This document shows positions 15,193 through 24,242 of a stretch of DNA of 64,000 nt, one piece after another. The first letter of the stretch is position 1. Every line of letters starts with the position of its first letter. The notes beneath the pieces were generated by a model. The model saw only the letters and a program-made list of their open reading frames with translations, did not search any database and was not told where the DNA came from. The translations under genes were made by a program, and so were the position numbers. The DNA comes from Hahella sp018986435 (GTDB lineage Bacteria; Pseudomonadota; Gammaproteobacteria; Pseudomonadales; Oleiphilaceae), in contig NZ_CP192738.1 in assembly GCF_050749805.1 (NCBI RefSeq), positions 3,472,001-3,536,000 of the forward strand, given 5' to 3'.

Positions 15193-17037
15193 TTACTTTG
15201 TTTCTAACAACGTTGCGTACAACAGCGGCAGCTCCCGCGGCAGACGCTTGATATTGTTGACCAGCACATAGCCTTTGTCGCCAAACAAGTACGGCAGGTA
15301 TTCCTCCGCCTCCTTATCCACCGTAATACAGAATGGAATCAGCCCTTCTCTTCTCGCTTCCATCACTGCCTGACGGGTGTCCTCCAGTCCATAGCGGCCT
15401 TCATAGAGGTCGAGGTCGTTGGGTTTGCCATCGGTAAGAATCAACAACAGTCTTCGTGATGCTTTCTGTTCCCGTAGAATCTTTGTGGATTGACGAAGCG
15501 CAGCGCCAATGCGGGTGTAAAATCCCGGTCGCAGTGCGACTATCCGGCCTCGCACCGCATCCGTGTAAGGCTCTGCAAAGTTTTTAATGACGTGAAAGCG
15601 AACATGCTGGCGTTTGCAGGAAGAAAATCCGTATAGAGCAAAGCGATCGCCAACGGCGTCCAAGGCTTCGGAAAACAGCAGTAACGCATCGCTGATGACG
15701 TCAATCACACGCCTGTCGTTATCCACATAGGCGTCCGTGGACATAGACAGATCCGCCAACAACAGACAGTCCAGATCCCGTAATCGTCCGTTAAAACTCT
15801 TGAACATGGGCTGCTCAACGGCGCCGCCAGCGATTCTGTCAGCGCAGAATTCGTTCCAGCGCTCCATTTCGATCTCTTCGCCATCCGCCTGATTGCGACG
15901 CCAAACCCGCATGGGGCGCATCATCTCGAAGCGAGCGCGCACCTCTCGCACCCCTCCGCGCAGACGGGATGGCGGCGCACAGGGCGGCGCGCGGTGATCC
16001 AACATCGGCTGTAACAGACAATGATCAGGAAGCAGTCGTCGGCTGCGGTAGTCCCATTCAGGCAGACGCAAACCGGGTCCCAATGGCGTGTCGTCTTCAC
16101 TGGCGGAAGGCAGGTCCAGATTCAGCTTGATGCGCTGACCGCCGCCGAACTCCTGTGTGGACAAACTGAGATGGTCCAAATCTTCAGCGACGCGCGCCGC
16201 ATCCTCATCAGGGCTATCATCTGCGGTGCGATCCAGCTTCAGGTATTCAGACCAGCTAAACAGATTCTCCAGACGAAACACCAATAGCCCTTTGTCGCCG
16301 TCGTGATCCTGCACATATTCTCCCCTCGCCTTCTTTTCCACTTTCTCTTCTGGCGCAGCCGGTGGCCGCTGCATCTGTGCGTCCGACGCCACATCTCGCC
16401 GCACCGACATATCAGAAGCCCGCAGGGAGGAATACAGCCAAAATGGAGGCGGCTGCAGGCCGTCAATGTCCGTATCCTGGATCAATGCTGTTTCGGGAGA
16501 CAGCATTGCCGCACGCAAACGTGACTCTTTTTCCTGCAGCGTCGGCGGCAGGCTTTCAAGTGTCGCGCGTAAGGGGATATACGCAGACACCATGGCGTCA
16601 TACCGCGCGCGCATCGCTGGATAGGCGGCGCGCAGAGCGGCATATCGAAGGCAGGCGTTTTGCGCCCAACCGGTAACATTCGGAAGCGACTGCGCCGCCA
16701 TCGCCGCCAGCATCCTGTAGACTTCCCGATTCAGTTCAGCCTTGGGAAACAGGGCTATCTCCTCCGGCAGCGCCAGCACTTCCTCATCCAGATAAGCCAG
16801 CGCCAGACGTCGATGACTGCCCGCCACACGCTGCCATAATGTACGCGGCAGCGTAACGAGCCGCTCAGCGGCCGCCTCAATGCGCACAGCGCGTTCACCG
16901 CCCAGGGCGCGGTACAGGACGCCCACTTCCTTGCGCATCTGCGTCAAGGTTACCGCCGCCCCGGCGTAACGGTCGTCCGCATACCCGGTTACCACCCGAT
17001 GCCAGAGACCGCCGACCCACTCTTCCACTTCAAACAT
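15193..17037 (-). CDS. norD: NorD, nitric oxide reductase activation protein (VWA domain)
   Basis: A 614-residue cytoplasmic protein needed, with the NorQ ATPase, for maturation or activation of nitric oxide reductase. The C-terminal third is a von Willebrand A domain with the metal-binding motif in LLLADLSMSTDAYVD (DxSxS) and ILTDGKPND further on. The N-terminal part is helical with no membrane segment. A charged, low-conservation linker lies at ~230-300 (EKVEKKARGEYVQD, DDSPDEDAARV). Length matches NorD/CbbO proteins. It is the last gene of norQ-orf-norC-norB-norD, 10 bases after norB. MoxR-ATPase plus VWA pairs are general chaperone systems; here the target is presumably NorCB. Confidence 0.92.
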   Translation of the reverse strand: MFEVEEWVGGLWHRVVTGYADDRYAGAAVTLTQMRKEVGVLYRALGGERAVRIEAAAERLVTLPRTLWQRVAGSHRRLALAYLDEEVLALPEEIALFPKAELNREVYRMLAAMAAQSLPNVTGWAQNACLRYAALRAAYPAMRARYDAMVSAYIPLRATLESLPPTLQEKESRLRAAMLSPETALIQDTDIDGLQPPPFWLYSSLRASDMSVRRDVASDAQMQRPPAAPEEKVEKKARGEYVQDHDGDKGLLVFRLENLFSWSEYLKLDRTADDSPDEDAARVAEDLDHLSLSTQEFGGGQRIKLNLDLPSASEDDTPLGPGLRLPEWDYRSRRLLPDHCLLQPMLDHRAPPCAPPSRLRGGVREVRARFEMMRPMRVWRRNQADGEEIEMERWNEFCADRIAGGAVEQPMFKSFNGRLRDLDCLLLADLSMSTDAYVDNDRRVIDVISDALLLFSEALDAVGDRFALYGFSSCKRQHVRFHVIKNFAEPYTDAVRGRIVALRPGFYTRIGAALRQSTKILREQKASRRLLLILTDGKPNDLDLYEGRYGLEDTRQAVMEARREGLIPFCITVDKEAEEYLPYLFGDKGYVLVNNIKRLPRELPLLYATLLETK

Positions 17038-17047
17038 AACGACTGGC

Positions 17048-18433
17048 TCAGGCAGACTGAGTTTGCGGGCCTTTTACGAAGAAACTGGCGAAGTAACAGA
17101 CCAGTCCCACCAGAAACACCACTCCCGCGCCTTCCCGCAACCAGTAGAAAACGGCGATTTTTTCCTGGGTCACCATAAACGGCAAGGCTCCCGCCGCCTC
17201 CGGCAGACGCTGCAGCCACACCTGTAGAATGCCGGCCCCCGTCAAAAACAGCGTGATGAACACCATGGCGACAGTCATTAACCAGAATCCCCACATTTCC
17301 ACCACCTGGGAGCGATTGCTGTTGCCCTCGGTGCGCCCGCTCAATACCGGCATTGCGTAGGAAATAATAGTGAGCACGATCATCGCGTAGGCGCCATAGA
17401 ACGCCATGTGGCCATGGGCGGCGGTGATCTGCGAGCCATGGGTGTAATAGTTGACCGGCGCCAGTGTATGCAAAAAGCCCCAGACGCCCGCGCCCAGAAA
17501 CGCCATCACCGCTGTGCCCATAGCCCAAAGCGTGGCGGCCTTGTTGGGATGAACCCGACGCCGACGGTTGACCATGTTAAAAGCGAAAATGGTCATAGCG
17601 AAGAAGGGCAAGGGCTCCAGTGCGGAGAAAAAGCCACCCAGCCAATGCCAATAAGGCTCTGGACCAATCCAGTAATAATGGTGCCCCGTGCCGATAATAC
17701 CGGTAATCAGCGCCATGCCGATGATCACATACAGCCACTTTTCAATCACCTCGCGGTCCACGCCAGTCACCCGAATCAGTACAAACGCGAGAATCGAGCC
17801 CATGATCAGTTCCCACACGCCTTCCACCCATAGATGCACCACCCACCACCAGAAATACTTGTCTAAAGCCAGATTGCTGGGATTGTAGAAAGAGAATAGA
17901 AACATCACCGCCAGCCCAACCAAGCCCGTCATCAACACCACATTGATCACCGTTTTGCGGCCCTTGAGAATGGTCATGCCCACGTTATAGAGAAAGCCGA
18001 GGCACACGATCACGATACCCACTTTGGTCAGCGTGGGCTGCTCCAGAAACTCCCGCCCCATGGTCGGGAAAAACTTGTTGCCGGTGATCTCCGCCAGCTT
18101 GGCGTATGGAACCATGAGATAGCCCAGAATCGTCAGCACGCCGGCCGCGGCGAAGACCCAGAATAAGATCAACGCCAGTTTGGGACTGTGCAGTTCCGTT
18201 TCGCACTCTTCCGGGACCAGAAAATAAGTCGCCCCCATAAAGCCGAACAGCAGCCACACAATGAGCAGGTTAGTGTGCACCATGCGGGCGACGTTAAAGG
18301 GAATCTCAGGAAATAAAAAATCCCCGATCACATATTGCAGGCCCAGGATCAATCCAAACAGGATCTGCCCGGCGAACAGGATCAGGGCGAAAACAAAATA
18401 GGGTTTGGCTACCGCCTGTGACTGGTATTTCAT
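17048..18433 (-). CDS. norB: NorB, nitric oxide reductase catalytic subunit
   Basis: A 461-residue integral membrane protein with about 12 helices that reduces two NO to N2O at a haem b3/non-haem iron centre. Ligand segments are visible: RMVHTNLLIVW (low-spin haem histidine), HLWVEGVWELIMG (FeB histidine plus the conserved glutamates), GTGHHYYWIG (the two FeB histidines) and AAHGHMAFYGAYA (haem ligands). The absence of a quinol-domain extension and the presence of norC just upstream make it cytochrome-c-dependent cNor. The gene starts with ATG after GGAG, 24 bases after norC. Length is typical (about 450-470). Confidence 0.96.
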   Translation of the reverse strand: MKYQSQAVAKPYFVFALILFAGQILFGLILGLQYVIGDFLFPEIPFNVARMVHTNLLIVWLLFGFMGATYFLVPEECETELHSPKLALILFWVFAAAGVLTILGYLMVPYAKLAEITGNKFFPTMGREFLEQPTLTKVGIVIVCLGFLYNVGMTILKGRKTVINVVLMTGLVGLAVMFLFSFYNPSNLALDKYFWWWVVHLWVEGVWELIMGSILAFVLIRVTGVDREVIEKWLYVIIGMALITGIIGTGHHYYWIGPEPYWHWLGGFFSALEPLPFFAMTIFAFNMVNRRRRVHPNKAATLWAMGTAVMAFLGAGVWGFLHTLAPVNYYTHGSQITAAHGHMAFYGAYAMIVLTIISYAMPVLSGRTEGNSNRSQVVEMWGFWLMTVAMVFITLFLTGAGILQVWLQRLPEAAGALPFMVTQEKIAVFYWLREGAGVVFLVGLVCYFASFFVKGPQTQSA

Positions 18434-18457
18434 GCCTTTTTCTCCGTGCTGTCCCGC

Positions 18458-18898
18458 TTAGCCTTCAATATTGGGCGGCCAATTGTTGTCATCGATTTTG
18501 GAGGTCCATTTGAGGAACTCCGCCAGATCTTCCACCTGCTCGTCGGTCAGGTTGAATTGCGGCATTTTCCGGCGCCCGGGCACATCCAGTGGCTGCGCCG
18601 CCATCCAGGCTTTCAGAAACGCAGTGAAAGCCTGGTCGCCGCCGCGGCGGTCAAACACATTGGCCAGCTCCGGCGCAAAATACGCGCCCTCGCCCATTAA
18701 CGTATGGCATCCGATACAATTGTTTTCTTCCCAGATTTCCTTCCCTCTGGCCACCGCCTCAGTCAGTTGATCCCGGTGATCACGCTGCGGTAGAGCCTGG
18801 GTGGTTTGATAGGTCAATGCGAGAAACAGCAGAATAAAAAACAGACTGCCGCCGTAATAGATATTACGGGCGGCGCTCTTACTGAATTTTTCCGGCAT
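18458..18898 (-). CDS. norC: NorC, cytochrome c subunit of nitric oxide reductase
   Basis: A 146-residue membrane-anchored monohaem cytochrome c. One N-terminal helix (residues ~13-33) anchors it. The periplasmic domain has the haem site CIGCH (C61, C64, H65) and a likely methionine ligand in RKMPQFN. It passes electrons from periplasmic cytochromes to NorB. Start ATG 18898 follows AGGGAG. The gene lies 97 bases downstream of the small membrane protein gene, a gap with no evident Anr/Dnr box, so transcription from norQ is plausible. Confidence 0.95.
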   Translation of the reverse strand: MPEKFSKSAARNIYYGGSLFFILLFLALTYQTTQALPQRDHRDQLTEAVARGKEIWEENNCIGCHTLMGEGAYFAPELANVFDRRGGDQAFTAFLKAWMAAQPLDVPGRRKMPQFNLTDEQVEDLAEFLKWTSKIDDNNWPPNIEG

Positions 18899-18995
18899 GG
18901 CTTGCTCCCTGACGAAGTTGATGATGAGGTGGAAGCCCGGTACATCCGGACTTCGAGATAAACTTGGCTTTGTTACGGCGGCAATGAACGGCTCC

Positions 18996-19346
18996 TCACT
19001 TCCGCCCCCAAATAGACAGCGGACGACCGGCGTTTTCGCGGGTCAGCGCATATACGCCCCAGATTACGCAGGCGCCGTGCGTCGCCACCCAATAGACCAG
19101 GACCAAGGTGACAGTGATCGGCTCTCGGTCGCTCAACCACAACACGAGCAACGGAAAGACCACCAGCAGGACGCCATTGATAAGTCCGCCAATCAGCGCA
19201 ATCCTCTGCGCCGCCAACAACGCGGCAGGCGCGCTCCGACGACTGCGCCAAAACCAGCCGAGCAAGATCAAAAACGACGCTCCCGGCAGCGCCAGCAGGT
19301 TCATCAGATACAAAATGTGCGGCCATAAATACGCTCGTTGCGGCAT
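18996..19346 (-). CDS. Small membrane protein in the nor operon, unknown function
   Basis: A 116-residue protein with three hydrophobic segments (roughly 10-32, 44-73 and 81-104) and a basic C-terminus. It sits between norQ (16-28 bases away) and norC in the same direction. Accessory membrane proteins are common in nor/nir operons (for example the NirP/NorF class), but I do not recognise the sequence well enough to name it. A role in assembly or electron supply of NorCB is inferred only from position. Start ATG 19346 has GGGAG upstream; an ATG four codons earlier (19358) is the alternative. Confidence 0.6.
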   Translation of the reverse strand: MPQRAYLWPHILYLMNLLALPGASFLILLGWFWRSRRSAPAALLAAQRIALIGGLINGVLLVVFPLLVLWLSDREPITVTLVLVYWVATHGACVIWGVYALTRENAGRPLSIWGRK

Positions 19347-19374
19347 GGGATCTCCCATCCGGAGTTCCGGTCAG

Positions 19375-20169
19375 TCAATCTCTGCCGAAGTGAATATCGA
19401 CCACCTGCGACAAGGCGCGCAGCGTCTCTTTGTCGTCGGTCAACGGCTCCACCAGACAGGCCTGGCAGGCCCGCGTCGGTTCGACCCCGCTGGCCATCAA
19501 TCGCGCGGCGTAAATCAGCAAACGGGTGGACGCCGCTTCTTCCAGATCATGTTGCTCAAGACGCCGCAAAGCCGTTCCCACGTCGACAATCCGCCGCGCC
19601 AACGAGGGGCTGACGCCTCCCTCTTTTTCCACGATCCGGGCTTCCAGTTCCGGCGCGGGATAACTCAGACTGACGCCGACAAAACGCTGTCGAGTGCTGG
19701 GTTTCATCCCTTTAAGCGCGTTCTGATAGCCGGGGTTGTAGGAGACCACCAGCATGAAGCCCGGCGCGGCCTGCAATTGTTCCCCTGTGCGGTCGATGGG
19801 CAGGATGCGGCGGTCATCGGCCAGTGGATGCAAGACCACAGTGGTGTCCTTGCGCGCCTCCACCACTTCGTCCAGATAACACAACCCGCCTTCCCGCACC
19901 GCCCGGGTCAAAGGGCCGTCCTGCCAAAAGGCCCCGTCTCCGCCGATCAAATGACGCCCCACCAAGTCCGAAGCGGTCAGGTCGTCGTGACAGGCGACAG
20001 TGTATAAACGCCGACTCAAACGATGGGCCATATGCTGCACAAAGCGGGTTTTGCCACACCCGGTCGGCCCCTTGATCAGCACTGGCAAGCCATGGCTGTA
20101 GGCTTTTTCAAACAGCTCGATTTCACCGCCTTGGGGAAGGTAGAAAGGGGCGTCCTGAGTGGCGTTCAT
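19375..20169 (-). CDS. norQ: NorQ, MoxR-type AAA+ ATPase
   Basis: A 264-residue cytoplasmic AAA+ ATPase of the MoxR/NirQ class. Walker A is KGPTGCGKT (K40), Walker B CYLDEVVEA (D100, E101), followed by the sensor-1 region VVSYNPGYQ and an arginine-rich C-terminal lid. With NorD (VWA) it activates nitric oxide reductase, probably by inserting the non-haem iron. It is the first gene of the minus-strand operon. Its upstream region is shared with the cytochrome c gene at 20371 and holds an Anr/Dnr-type box centred at 20290, about 120 bases upstream of its ATG, so anaerobic control of both arms is likely. Confidence 0.93.
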   Translation of the reverse strand: MNATQDAPFYLPQGGEIELFEKAYSHGLPVLIKGPTGCGKTRFVQHMAHRLSRRLYTVACHDDLTASDLVGRHLIGGDGAFWQDGPLTRAVREGGLCYLDEVVEARKDTTVVLHPLADDRRILPIDRTGEQLQAAPGFMLVVSYNPGYQNALKGMKPSTRQRFVGVSLSYPAPELEARIVEKEGGVSPSLARRIVDVGTALRRLEQHDLEEAASTRLLIYAARLMASGVEPTRACQACLVEPLTDDKETLRALSQVVDIHFGRD

Positions 20170-20283
20170 AGGCTGACGATCCTGTGCTGGGTCATGTCCG
20201 GTCTCTGTTTTTTTACCCTACCCGAAACCTGTTTTCGCTCATGTACCTACGATGGGGTATTTGCCCTTGCCGCTCGCAAAACA

Positions 20284-20297
20284 TTGACCCTCATCAA
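20284..20297. promoter_or_regulatory. Anr/Dnr (FNR-type) box between nor and nir arms
   Basis: TTGACCCTCATCAA matches the FNR-family consensus TTGAT-N4-ATCAA at nine of ten defined positions and is close to symmetrical. With the box at -41.5, plus-strand transcription would start near 20332, 39 bases before the cytochrome c ATG. On the minus strand it would start near 20249, 80 bases before norQ. Denitrification genes are typically switched on by such regulators under low oxygen and NO. Confidence 0.75.
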
Positions 20298-20370
20298 CTT
20301 TGCCCAGCCGCCGCTGACCTACTCTCGTTGCGCTCAAGGACATTCACCCAGCAGCAAAAAGGGGACAGCC

Positions 20371-20679
20371 ATGGGAATATTCAAACCTGCAACACTCGTG
20401 TATTTACTCTCCGCCGCACTCTCAGGAAACGCCCTCGCCGGCGACCCGGCAGTCGGTAAGGCGAAGGCCGCCACCTGCGCCGGTTGCCACGGCGCGGAAG
20501 GAGTCAGCAACAACGGCGTATGGCCGAATCTGGCCGGACAGAAAGAGGGATACCTGGTCAAGCAACTGAAGGATTTTCGCGACGGCAAACGCAACGACCC
20601 GATGATGTCCAGCATGGCCAAGCCATTGTCGGACGATGACATCGCCAACCTCGCCGCCTACTACAGCCAACTCAAATAG
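20371..20679 (+). CDS. Periplasmic monohaem cytochrome c (c551/c5-like)
   Basis: A 102-residue class-I cytochrome c. Signal peptide at 1-23 (cleavage ALA-G), then haem site CAGCH (C36, C39, H40). The distal methionine is probably in NDPMMSSMAKPLSD, and the ending IANLAAYYSQLK is usual for small soluble cytochromes. It probably donates electrons to NirS and/or NorC in the periplasm, the role filled by NirM in pseudomonads; sequence alone does not settle that identity. It is the first gene of the plus-strand arm, driven by the Anr/Dnr box at 20284. ATG 20371 has AGGGGA about 6 bases upstream. The open frame extends further upstream without a stop, but that part looks non-coding. Confidence 0.85.
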   Translation: MGIFKPATLVYLLSAALSGNALAGDPAVGKAKAATCAGCHGAEGVSNNGVWPNLAGQKEGYLVKQLKDFRDGKRNDPMMSSMAKPLSDDDIANLAAYYSQLK

Positions 20680-20712
20680 GAGTCCTCGCCACCTGAATCG
20701 TCGTTAAAAAAA

Positions 20713-20754
20713 GCGCCGTAGTTTCGCAAGGCGCGTCCGGGATCGGACGGTTTT
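20713..20754 (+). terminator. Hairpins before nirS, possible terminator
   Basis: CGTCCG (20734-20739) pairs with CGGACG (20744-20749) around GGAT and is followed by GTTTTG. A second, weaker stem (GCGCC/GGCGC, 20713-20717 with 20730-20734) lies just before. The structure could end most cytochrome c transcripts or attenuate read-through into nirS. No separate Anr/Dnr box was found in front of nirS, so partial read-through is likely. Confidence 0.4.
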
Positions 20755-20804
20755 GCGTCAGTAAAGAATCGAAATAGCAAGACTCTGATGAGAAGGACAG
20801 TGCT

Positions 20805-22571
20805 ATGCATACAGACAGCGCTCCAAAACGCAGCCAACGCTCGCCGTCCAGGCCACTGCGCCTGCGTTACTCCACCCTTTCACTCGCCCTGGTCGCCGGC
20901 TTGTCGAGCCATGCCTGGGCGGACACTAAAAGCGACCTTGTTAATTCCCCACCCGGACAATACGAAGGCGCCCCCACGGCGATGACCGGGGAAGGTCTGC
21001 GCGTTGTGCGCTCTCCCGGCGCTCCGGACCTGACGGAGGATGAGTTCCAGAAGGCGACGCGCATTTATTTTGAACGTTGCGCTGGCTGCCATGGCGTACT
21101 GCGCAAAGGAGCCACAGGCAAGCCTCTGACGCCGGACATTACTCAGGCCAAAGGATCGGACTATCTGGAAGCCTTCATTAACTACGGCTCCCCCGCCGGC
21201 ATGCCGAACTGGGGAACTTCCGGCGATCTCACCGCCGATGAGGTCAAACTCATGGCGAAATTTGTGCAGCATGAACCGCCACAGCCGCCGGAATGGGGCA
21301 TGGCGGAAATGAAGAACAGCTGGAAAGTGTTAGTTAAACCGGAAGATCGTCCCACCAAACAGCTCAACAAGCTCAACCTGAAAAACCTGTTCTCCGTTAC
21401 CCTGCGTGACGCCGGCCAAATAGCGTTGATCGATGGCGACAGCAAGAACATCGTAACGATTATAAAAACCGGCTACGCCGTACACATTTCACGTTTATCT
21501 TCCTCTGGTCGCTACCTGTTCGTCATCGGCCGCGACGCCAAGGTCAATATGATTGATCTATGGATGAAAACCCCGGCCACGGTGGCGGAAATCAAAGTCG
21601 GCCTGGAAGCGCGCTCTGTGGAGACGTCCAAATACAAGGGGTTCGAAGACACCTACGCCATCGCCGGCGCGTACTGGCCACCGCAATATGTGATCATGGA
21701 CGGCGAGACCATGGAGCCGCTGAAAATCGTCTCCACCCGCGGCATGACGGTGGACACTCAGGAGTATCATCCCGAGCCGAGGGTCGCCGCCATTGTGGCG
21801 TCCCATGAGAAGCCCGAGTTCATTATTAACGTCAAGGAAACCGGCAAAATCCTGCTGGTTAACTATGAAGACATCAACGCTCTGAAAGTCACCACCATCG
21901 ACGCCGCGCGCTTCCTGCACGACGGCGGCTGGGACAGCACCCATCGCTACTTCCTCACCGCCGCCAACCAGTCCAACAAAGTGGCGGTCATCGATTCCAA
22001 AGATGGCGCGCTGGAGGCGTTGGTCGATGTCGGCGCGATTCCCCATCCTGGCCGCGGAGCCAACTTCACGGACGCCAAATTCGGGCCGGTCTGGGCCACC
22101 AGCCACCTGGGCGACGGCAGTATCGCCGTAATCGGCACAGACCCGGACAAACATGGCGATTACGCTTGGAAACAAGTGCGCTCGCTGTCCGCCCAAGGCG
22201 GCGGATCGTTGTTCATCAAGACGCATCCCAACTCCAGACACCTGTACGTGGACACGCCCCTGAATCCGGACGCCAATATCAGTCAGTCTGTGGCGGTATT
22301 CGACCTCAGCGATATCGAGGCCAAATATAAGGTGCTGCCTATCGCCCAATGGGCGGAGCTGGGCGATGGCCCCAAACGCGTTGTGCAACCGGAGTTCAAC
22401 GAAGCTGGCGATGAAGTCTGGTTCTCGGTATGGAACGGCAAGGAACAGGAATCCGCCATCGTCGTGGTGGATGACAAAACGCTGGCCCTGAAAACCGTCA
22501 TCAAGGACCCACGGCTGGTGACGCCGACAGGTAAGTTCAACGTGTACAACACCCAACACGATATTTACTGA
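20805..22571 (+). CDS. nirS: NirS, cytochrome cd1 nitrite reductase
   Basis: A 588-residue periplasmic enzyme that reduces nitrite to nitric oxide. A long basic N-terminal region plus signal peptide ends near AWA-D (residues 38-40). The cytochrome c domain has CAGCH (C92, C95, H96) and reaches to ~170. The remainder is the eight-bladed propeller that holds haem d1 (VKPEDRPTKQLNKLNLKNLF, then GYAVHISRLSSSGRYLFVIG with the axial-ligand histidine region, ending GKFNVYNTQHDIY). Length fits NirS (about 560-600). It is the first gene of nirSCFDLGHJN, which makes and inserts haem d1. Start ATG 20805 follows GAAGGA. The signal region is about 15 residues longer than in many homologues. Confidence 0.97.
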   Translation: MHTDSAPKRSQRSPSRPLRLRYSTLSLALVAGLSSHAWADTKSDLVNSPPGQYEGAPTAMTGEGLRVVRSPGAPDLTEDEFQKATRIYFERCAGCHGVLRKGATGKPLTPDITQAKGSDYLEAFINYGSPAGMPNWGTSGDLTADEVKLMAKFVQHEPPQPPEWGMAEMKNSWKVLVKPEDRPTKQLNKLNLKNLFSVTLRDAGQIALIDGDSKNIVTIIKTGYAVHISRLSSSGRYLFVIGRDAKVNMIDLWMKTPATVAEIKVGLEARSVETSKYKGFEDTYAIAGAYWPPQYVIMDGETMEPLKIVSTRGMTVDTQEYHPEPRVAAIVASHEKPEFIINVKETGKILLVNYEDINALKVTTIDAARFLHDGGWDSTHRYFLTAANQSNKVAVIDSKDGALEALVDVGAIPHPGRGANFTDAKFGPVWATSHLGDGSIAVIGTDPDKHGDYAWKQVRSLSAQGGGSLFIKTHPNSRHLYVDTPLNPDANISQSVAVFDLSDIEAKYKVLPIAQWAELGDGPKRVVQPEFNEAGDEVWFSVWNGKEQESAIVVVDDKTLALKTVIKDPRLVTPTGKFNVYNTQHDIY

Positions 22572-22638
22572 TTCATGACCAGGAGAACGCGCTCGCGACG
22601 AGACCCTCTCGCGCGAGCGGCGTCGGGATGCATCCATC

Positions 22639-23001
22639 ATGAGAAAACCGGTAACCCTCATCACAGGCGCATTGGCGATGCTAATCGTCTGCGCTTCGCC
22701 ATCCGTCCACGCCGCAGACGCCAATCACAGCGCAGCGCAATTACGCAATCTGGTGCGTCAGGACTGCGGCTCCTGCCATGGCCTTAGTTTGAAAGGCGGC
22801 CTGGGACCTTCATTACGCCCTGAGCGCATGCAGGCGTTAGGCGGCGAAGCCATTCGCCTCATCATCGCCGACGGTAAACCGGACACCGCCATGCCGCCCT
22901 GGCGCGATCTGCTGACGGAGCAGGACATTCGCCACATCGCTCAAGACCTGTTGAGCGGCGCCTACATCAGCGACAACACTAGCACTCAGGAAAGCCCATG
23001 A
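22639..23001 (+). CDS. nirC: NirC, small c-type cytochrome of the nir operon
   Basis: A 120-residue periplasmic cytochrome c. Signal peptide at 1-25 (cleavage VHA-A), haem site CGSCH (C43, C46, H47) and the likely methionine ligand in AMPPW. NirC can pass electrons to cd1 nitrite reductase and is implicated in haem d1 maturation. Its ATGA stop/start overlap with nirF shows translational coupling. It lies 67 bases after nirS. Confidence 0.9.
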   Translation: MRKPVTLITGALAMLIVCASPSVHAADANHSAAQLRNLVRQDCGSCHGLSLKGGLGPSLRPERMQALGGEAIRLIIADGKPDTAMPPWRDLLTEQDIRHIAQDLLSGAYISDNTSTQESP

Positions 23002-24242
23002 AAGCGAGTATCCCCCATCTGCGGTTATTCCAACGCCTTACCCTGCTGCTGATCAGCATAGGCCTCTGCGCTTGTACGCACCTCGACGCACGCGATGATG
23101 TGAGGTATCAGGGCGGTACGGGAGACCTTGGCCTGATCATCGAACGCACCGAGGGCAGCGTCCTGCTGGTCAACACCAGCCAGCGCCAGGTGATCAAACG
23201 CATCCAGGGCCTTGGCGATCTGTCCCACGCCTCCATCGTCTACTCCCGCGATCAACGTTATGGTTACGTGTTTGGTCGCGACGGCGGCCTTAGCAAAGTA
23301 GATCTGCTGCGCGGCGAAGTAGTCAAACGCATCATTCAGGCCGGCAATAGCATCGGCGGCGCCATCAGTCAGGACGGAGCCTATGTGGCGGTGTCCAACT
23401 ACGACCCCGGTGGCGTGAATATTTTTAACAGCGAAGACCTGGCGCTCGTGGCGACTATTCCAGCCACATCGGTCATAAAAGACGGCGTCGCCAAAGGATC
23501 GAAAACCGTCGGCCTGGTGGACGCGCCCCAAAACCGCTTTGTCGTCAGCCTGTTCGACAGCGACGAAATATGGGTATTGGATATGGCGGATAGCGACCCC
23601 ACGCCAGGTCTGCAACCGCAAATTACCAAGTTCACTCAGATCGGCCGTGAACCCTACGACGCGCTGATTACCCCCGAAGGCCGCTACTACCTCGCCGGAT
23701 TATTTGGCGATAGCGGCATGGCCAAGCTCGACTTATGGCGACCGCAGGAAGGAGTGAAGCGCATCATGCCGACCTATGGTCCAGGCGAGCAACGCCTGCC
23801 GGTCTACAAAATGCCTCACCTGGAAGGATGGACTCAAGCTGGGCGCTACCTGTTCGCTCCCGGCGTGGGCCACCACGAAGTCATCGTGATTGATTCCTAC
23901 GACTGGCGCATCCTGCGTCGCATCCCCACTTACAGTCAGCCGGTATTTGTGATGGCGCAGCCGGATGCCCGCAGAGTCTGGGTCAACTTCGCCCATCCGG
24001 ATAACGACCAGGTGCAAGTCATCGATGTGGACAGTCTGCAGGTCATTAACACAATAGAAGCCGGAAAAGCCGTGTTGCATATGGCCTTTACGCCGAAAGG
24101 CGACCAACTCTGGATTTCACTGCGCGACGATAACCGGGTGGATATTTACGACCCGTACAGTATGCAGCGGACCGACAGCTTGCCCGCCATACACCCCAGC
24201 GGCATCTTTTTCACCGACAGAGCTAACAGGATCGGCTTATGA
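22998..24242 (+). CDS. nirF: NirF, haem d1 biosynthesis protein
   Basis: A 414-residue propeller protein related to the d1 domain of NirS. It is required for a late periplasmic step of haem d1 synthesis, after the NirJ reaction. The N-terminus reads LLLISIGLCAC, a signal with a lipobox-like ending (C26), so a membrane-anchored lipoprotein is likely; an extra cysteine at C24 is unusual in that motif. The mature part is made of repeating beta-strand blades. It overlaps nirC and nirD by ATGA-type junctions. Length is close to other NirF proteins (about 390-410). Confidence 0.93.
   Translation: MKASIPHLRLFQRLTLLLISIGLCACTHLDARDDVRYQGGTGDLGLIIERTEGSVLLVNTSQRQVIKRIQGLGDLSHASIVYSRDQRYGYVFGRDGGLSKVDLLRGEVVKRIIQAGNSIGGAISQDGAYVAVSNYDPGGVNIFNSEDLALVATIPATSVIKDGVAKGSKTVGLVDAPQNRFVVSLFDSDEIWVLDMADSDPTPGLQPQITKFTQIGREPYDALITPEGRYYLAGLFGDSGMAKLDLWRPQEGVKRIMPTYGPGEQRLPVYKMPHLEGWTQAGRYLFAPGVGHHEVIVIDSYDWRILRRIPTYSQPVFVMAQPDARRVWVNFAHPDNDQVQVIDVDSLQVINTIEAGKAVLHMAFTPKGDQLWISLRDDNRVDIYDPYSMQRTDSLPAIHPSGIFFTDRANRIGL

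Noticed and set aside
20023..20370. N-terminal extension of the cytochrome c frame
   Set aside because: It overlaps norQ and the Anr/Dnr box, and the signal peptide begins only at 20371 after a good ribosome site.
21558..22724. Long open frame on the minus strand opposite nirS
   Set aside because: It is fully inside nirS, has no start context, and its composition mirrors the codon bias of the real gene.
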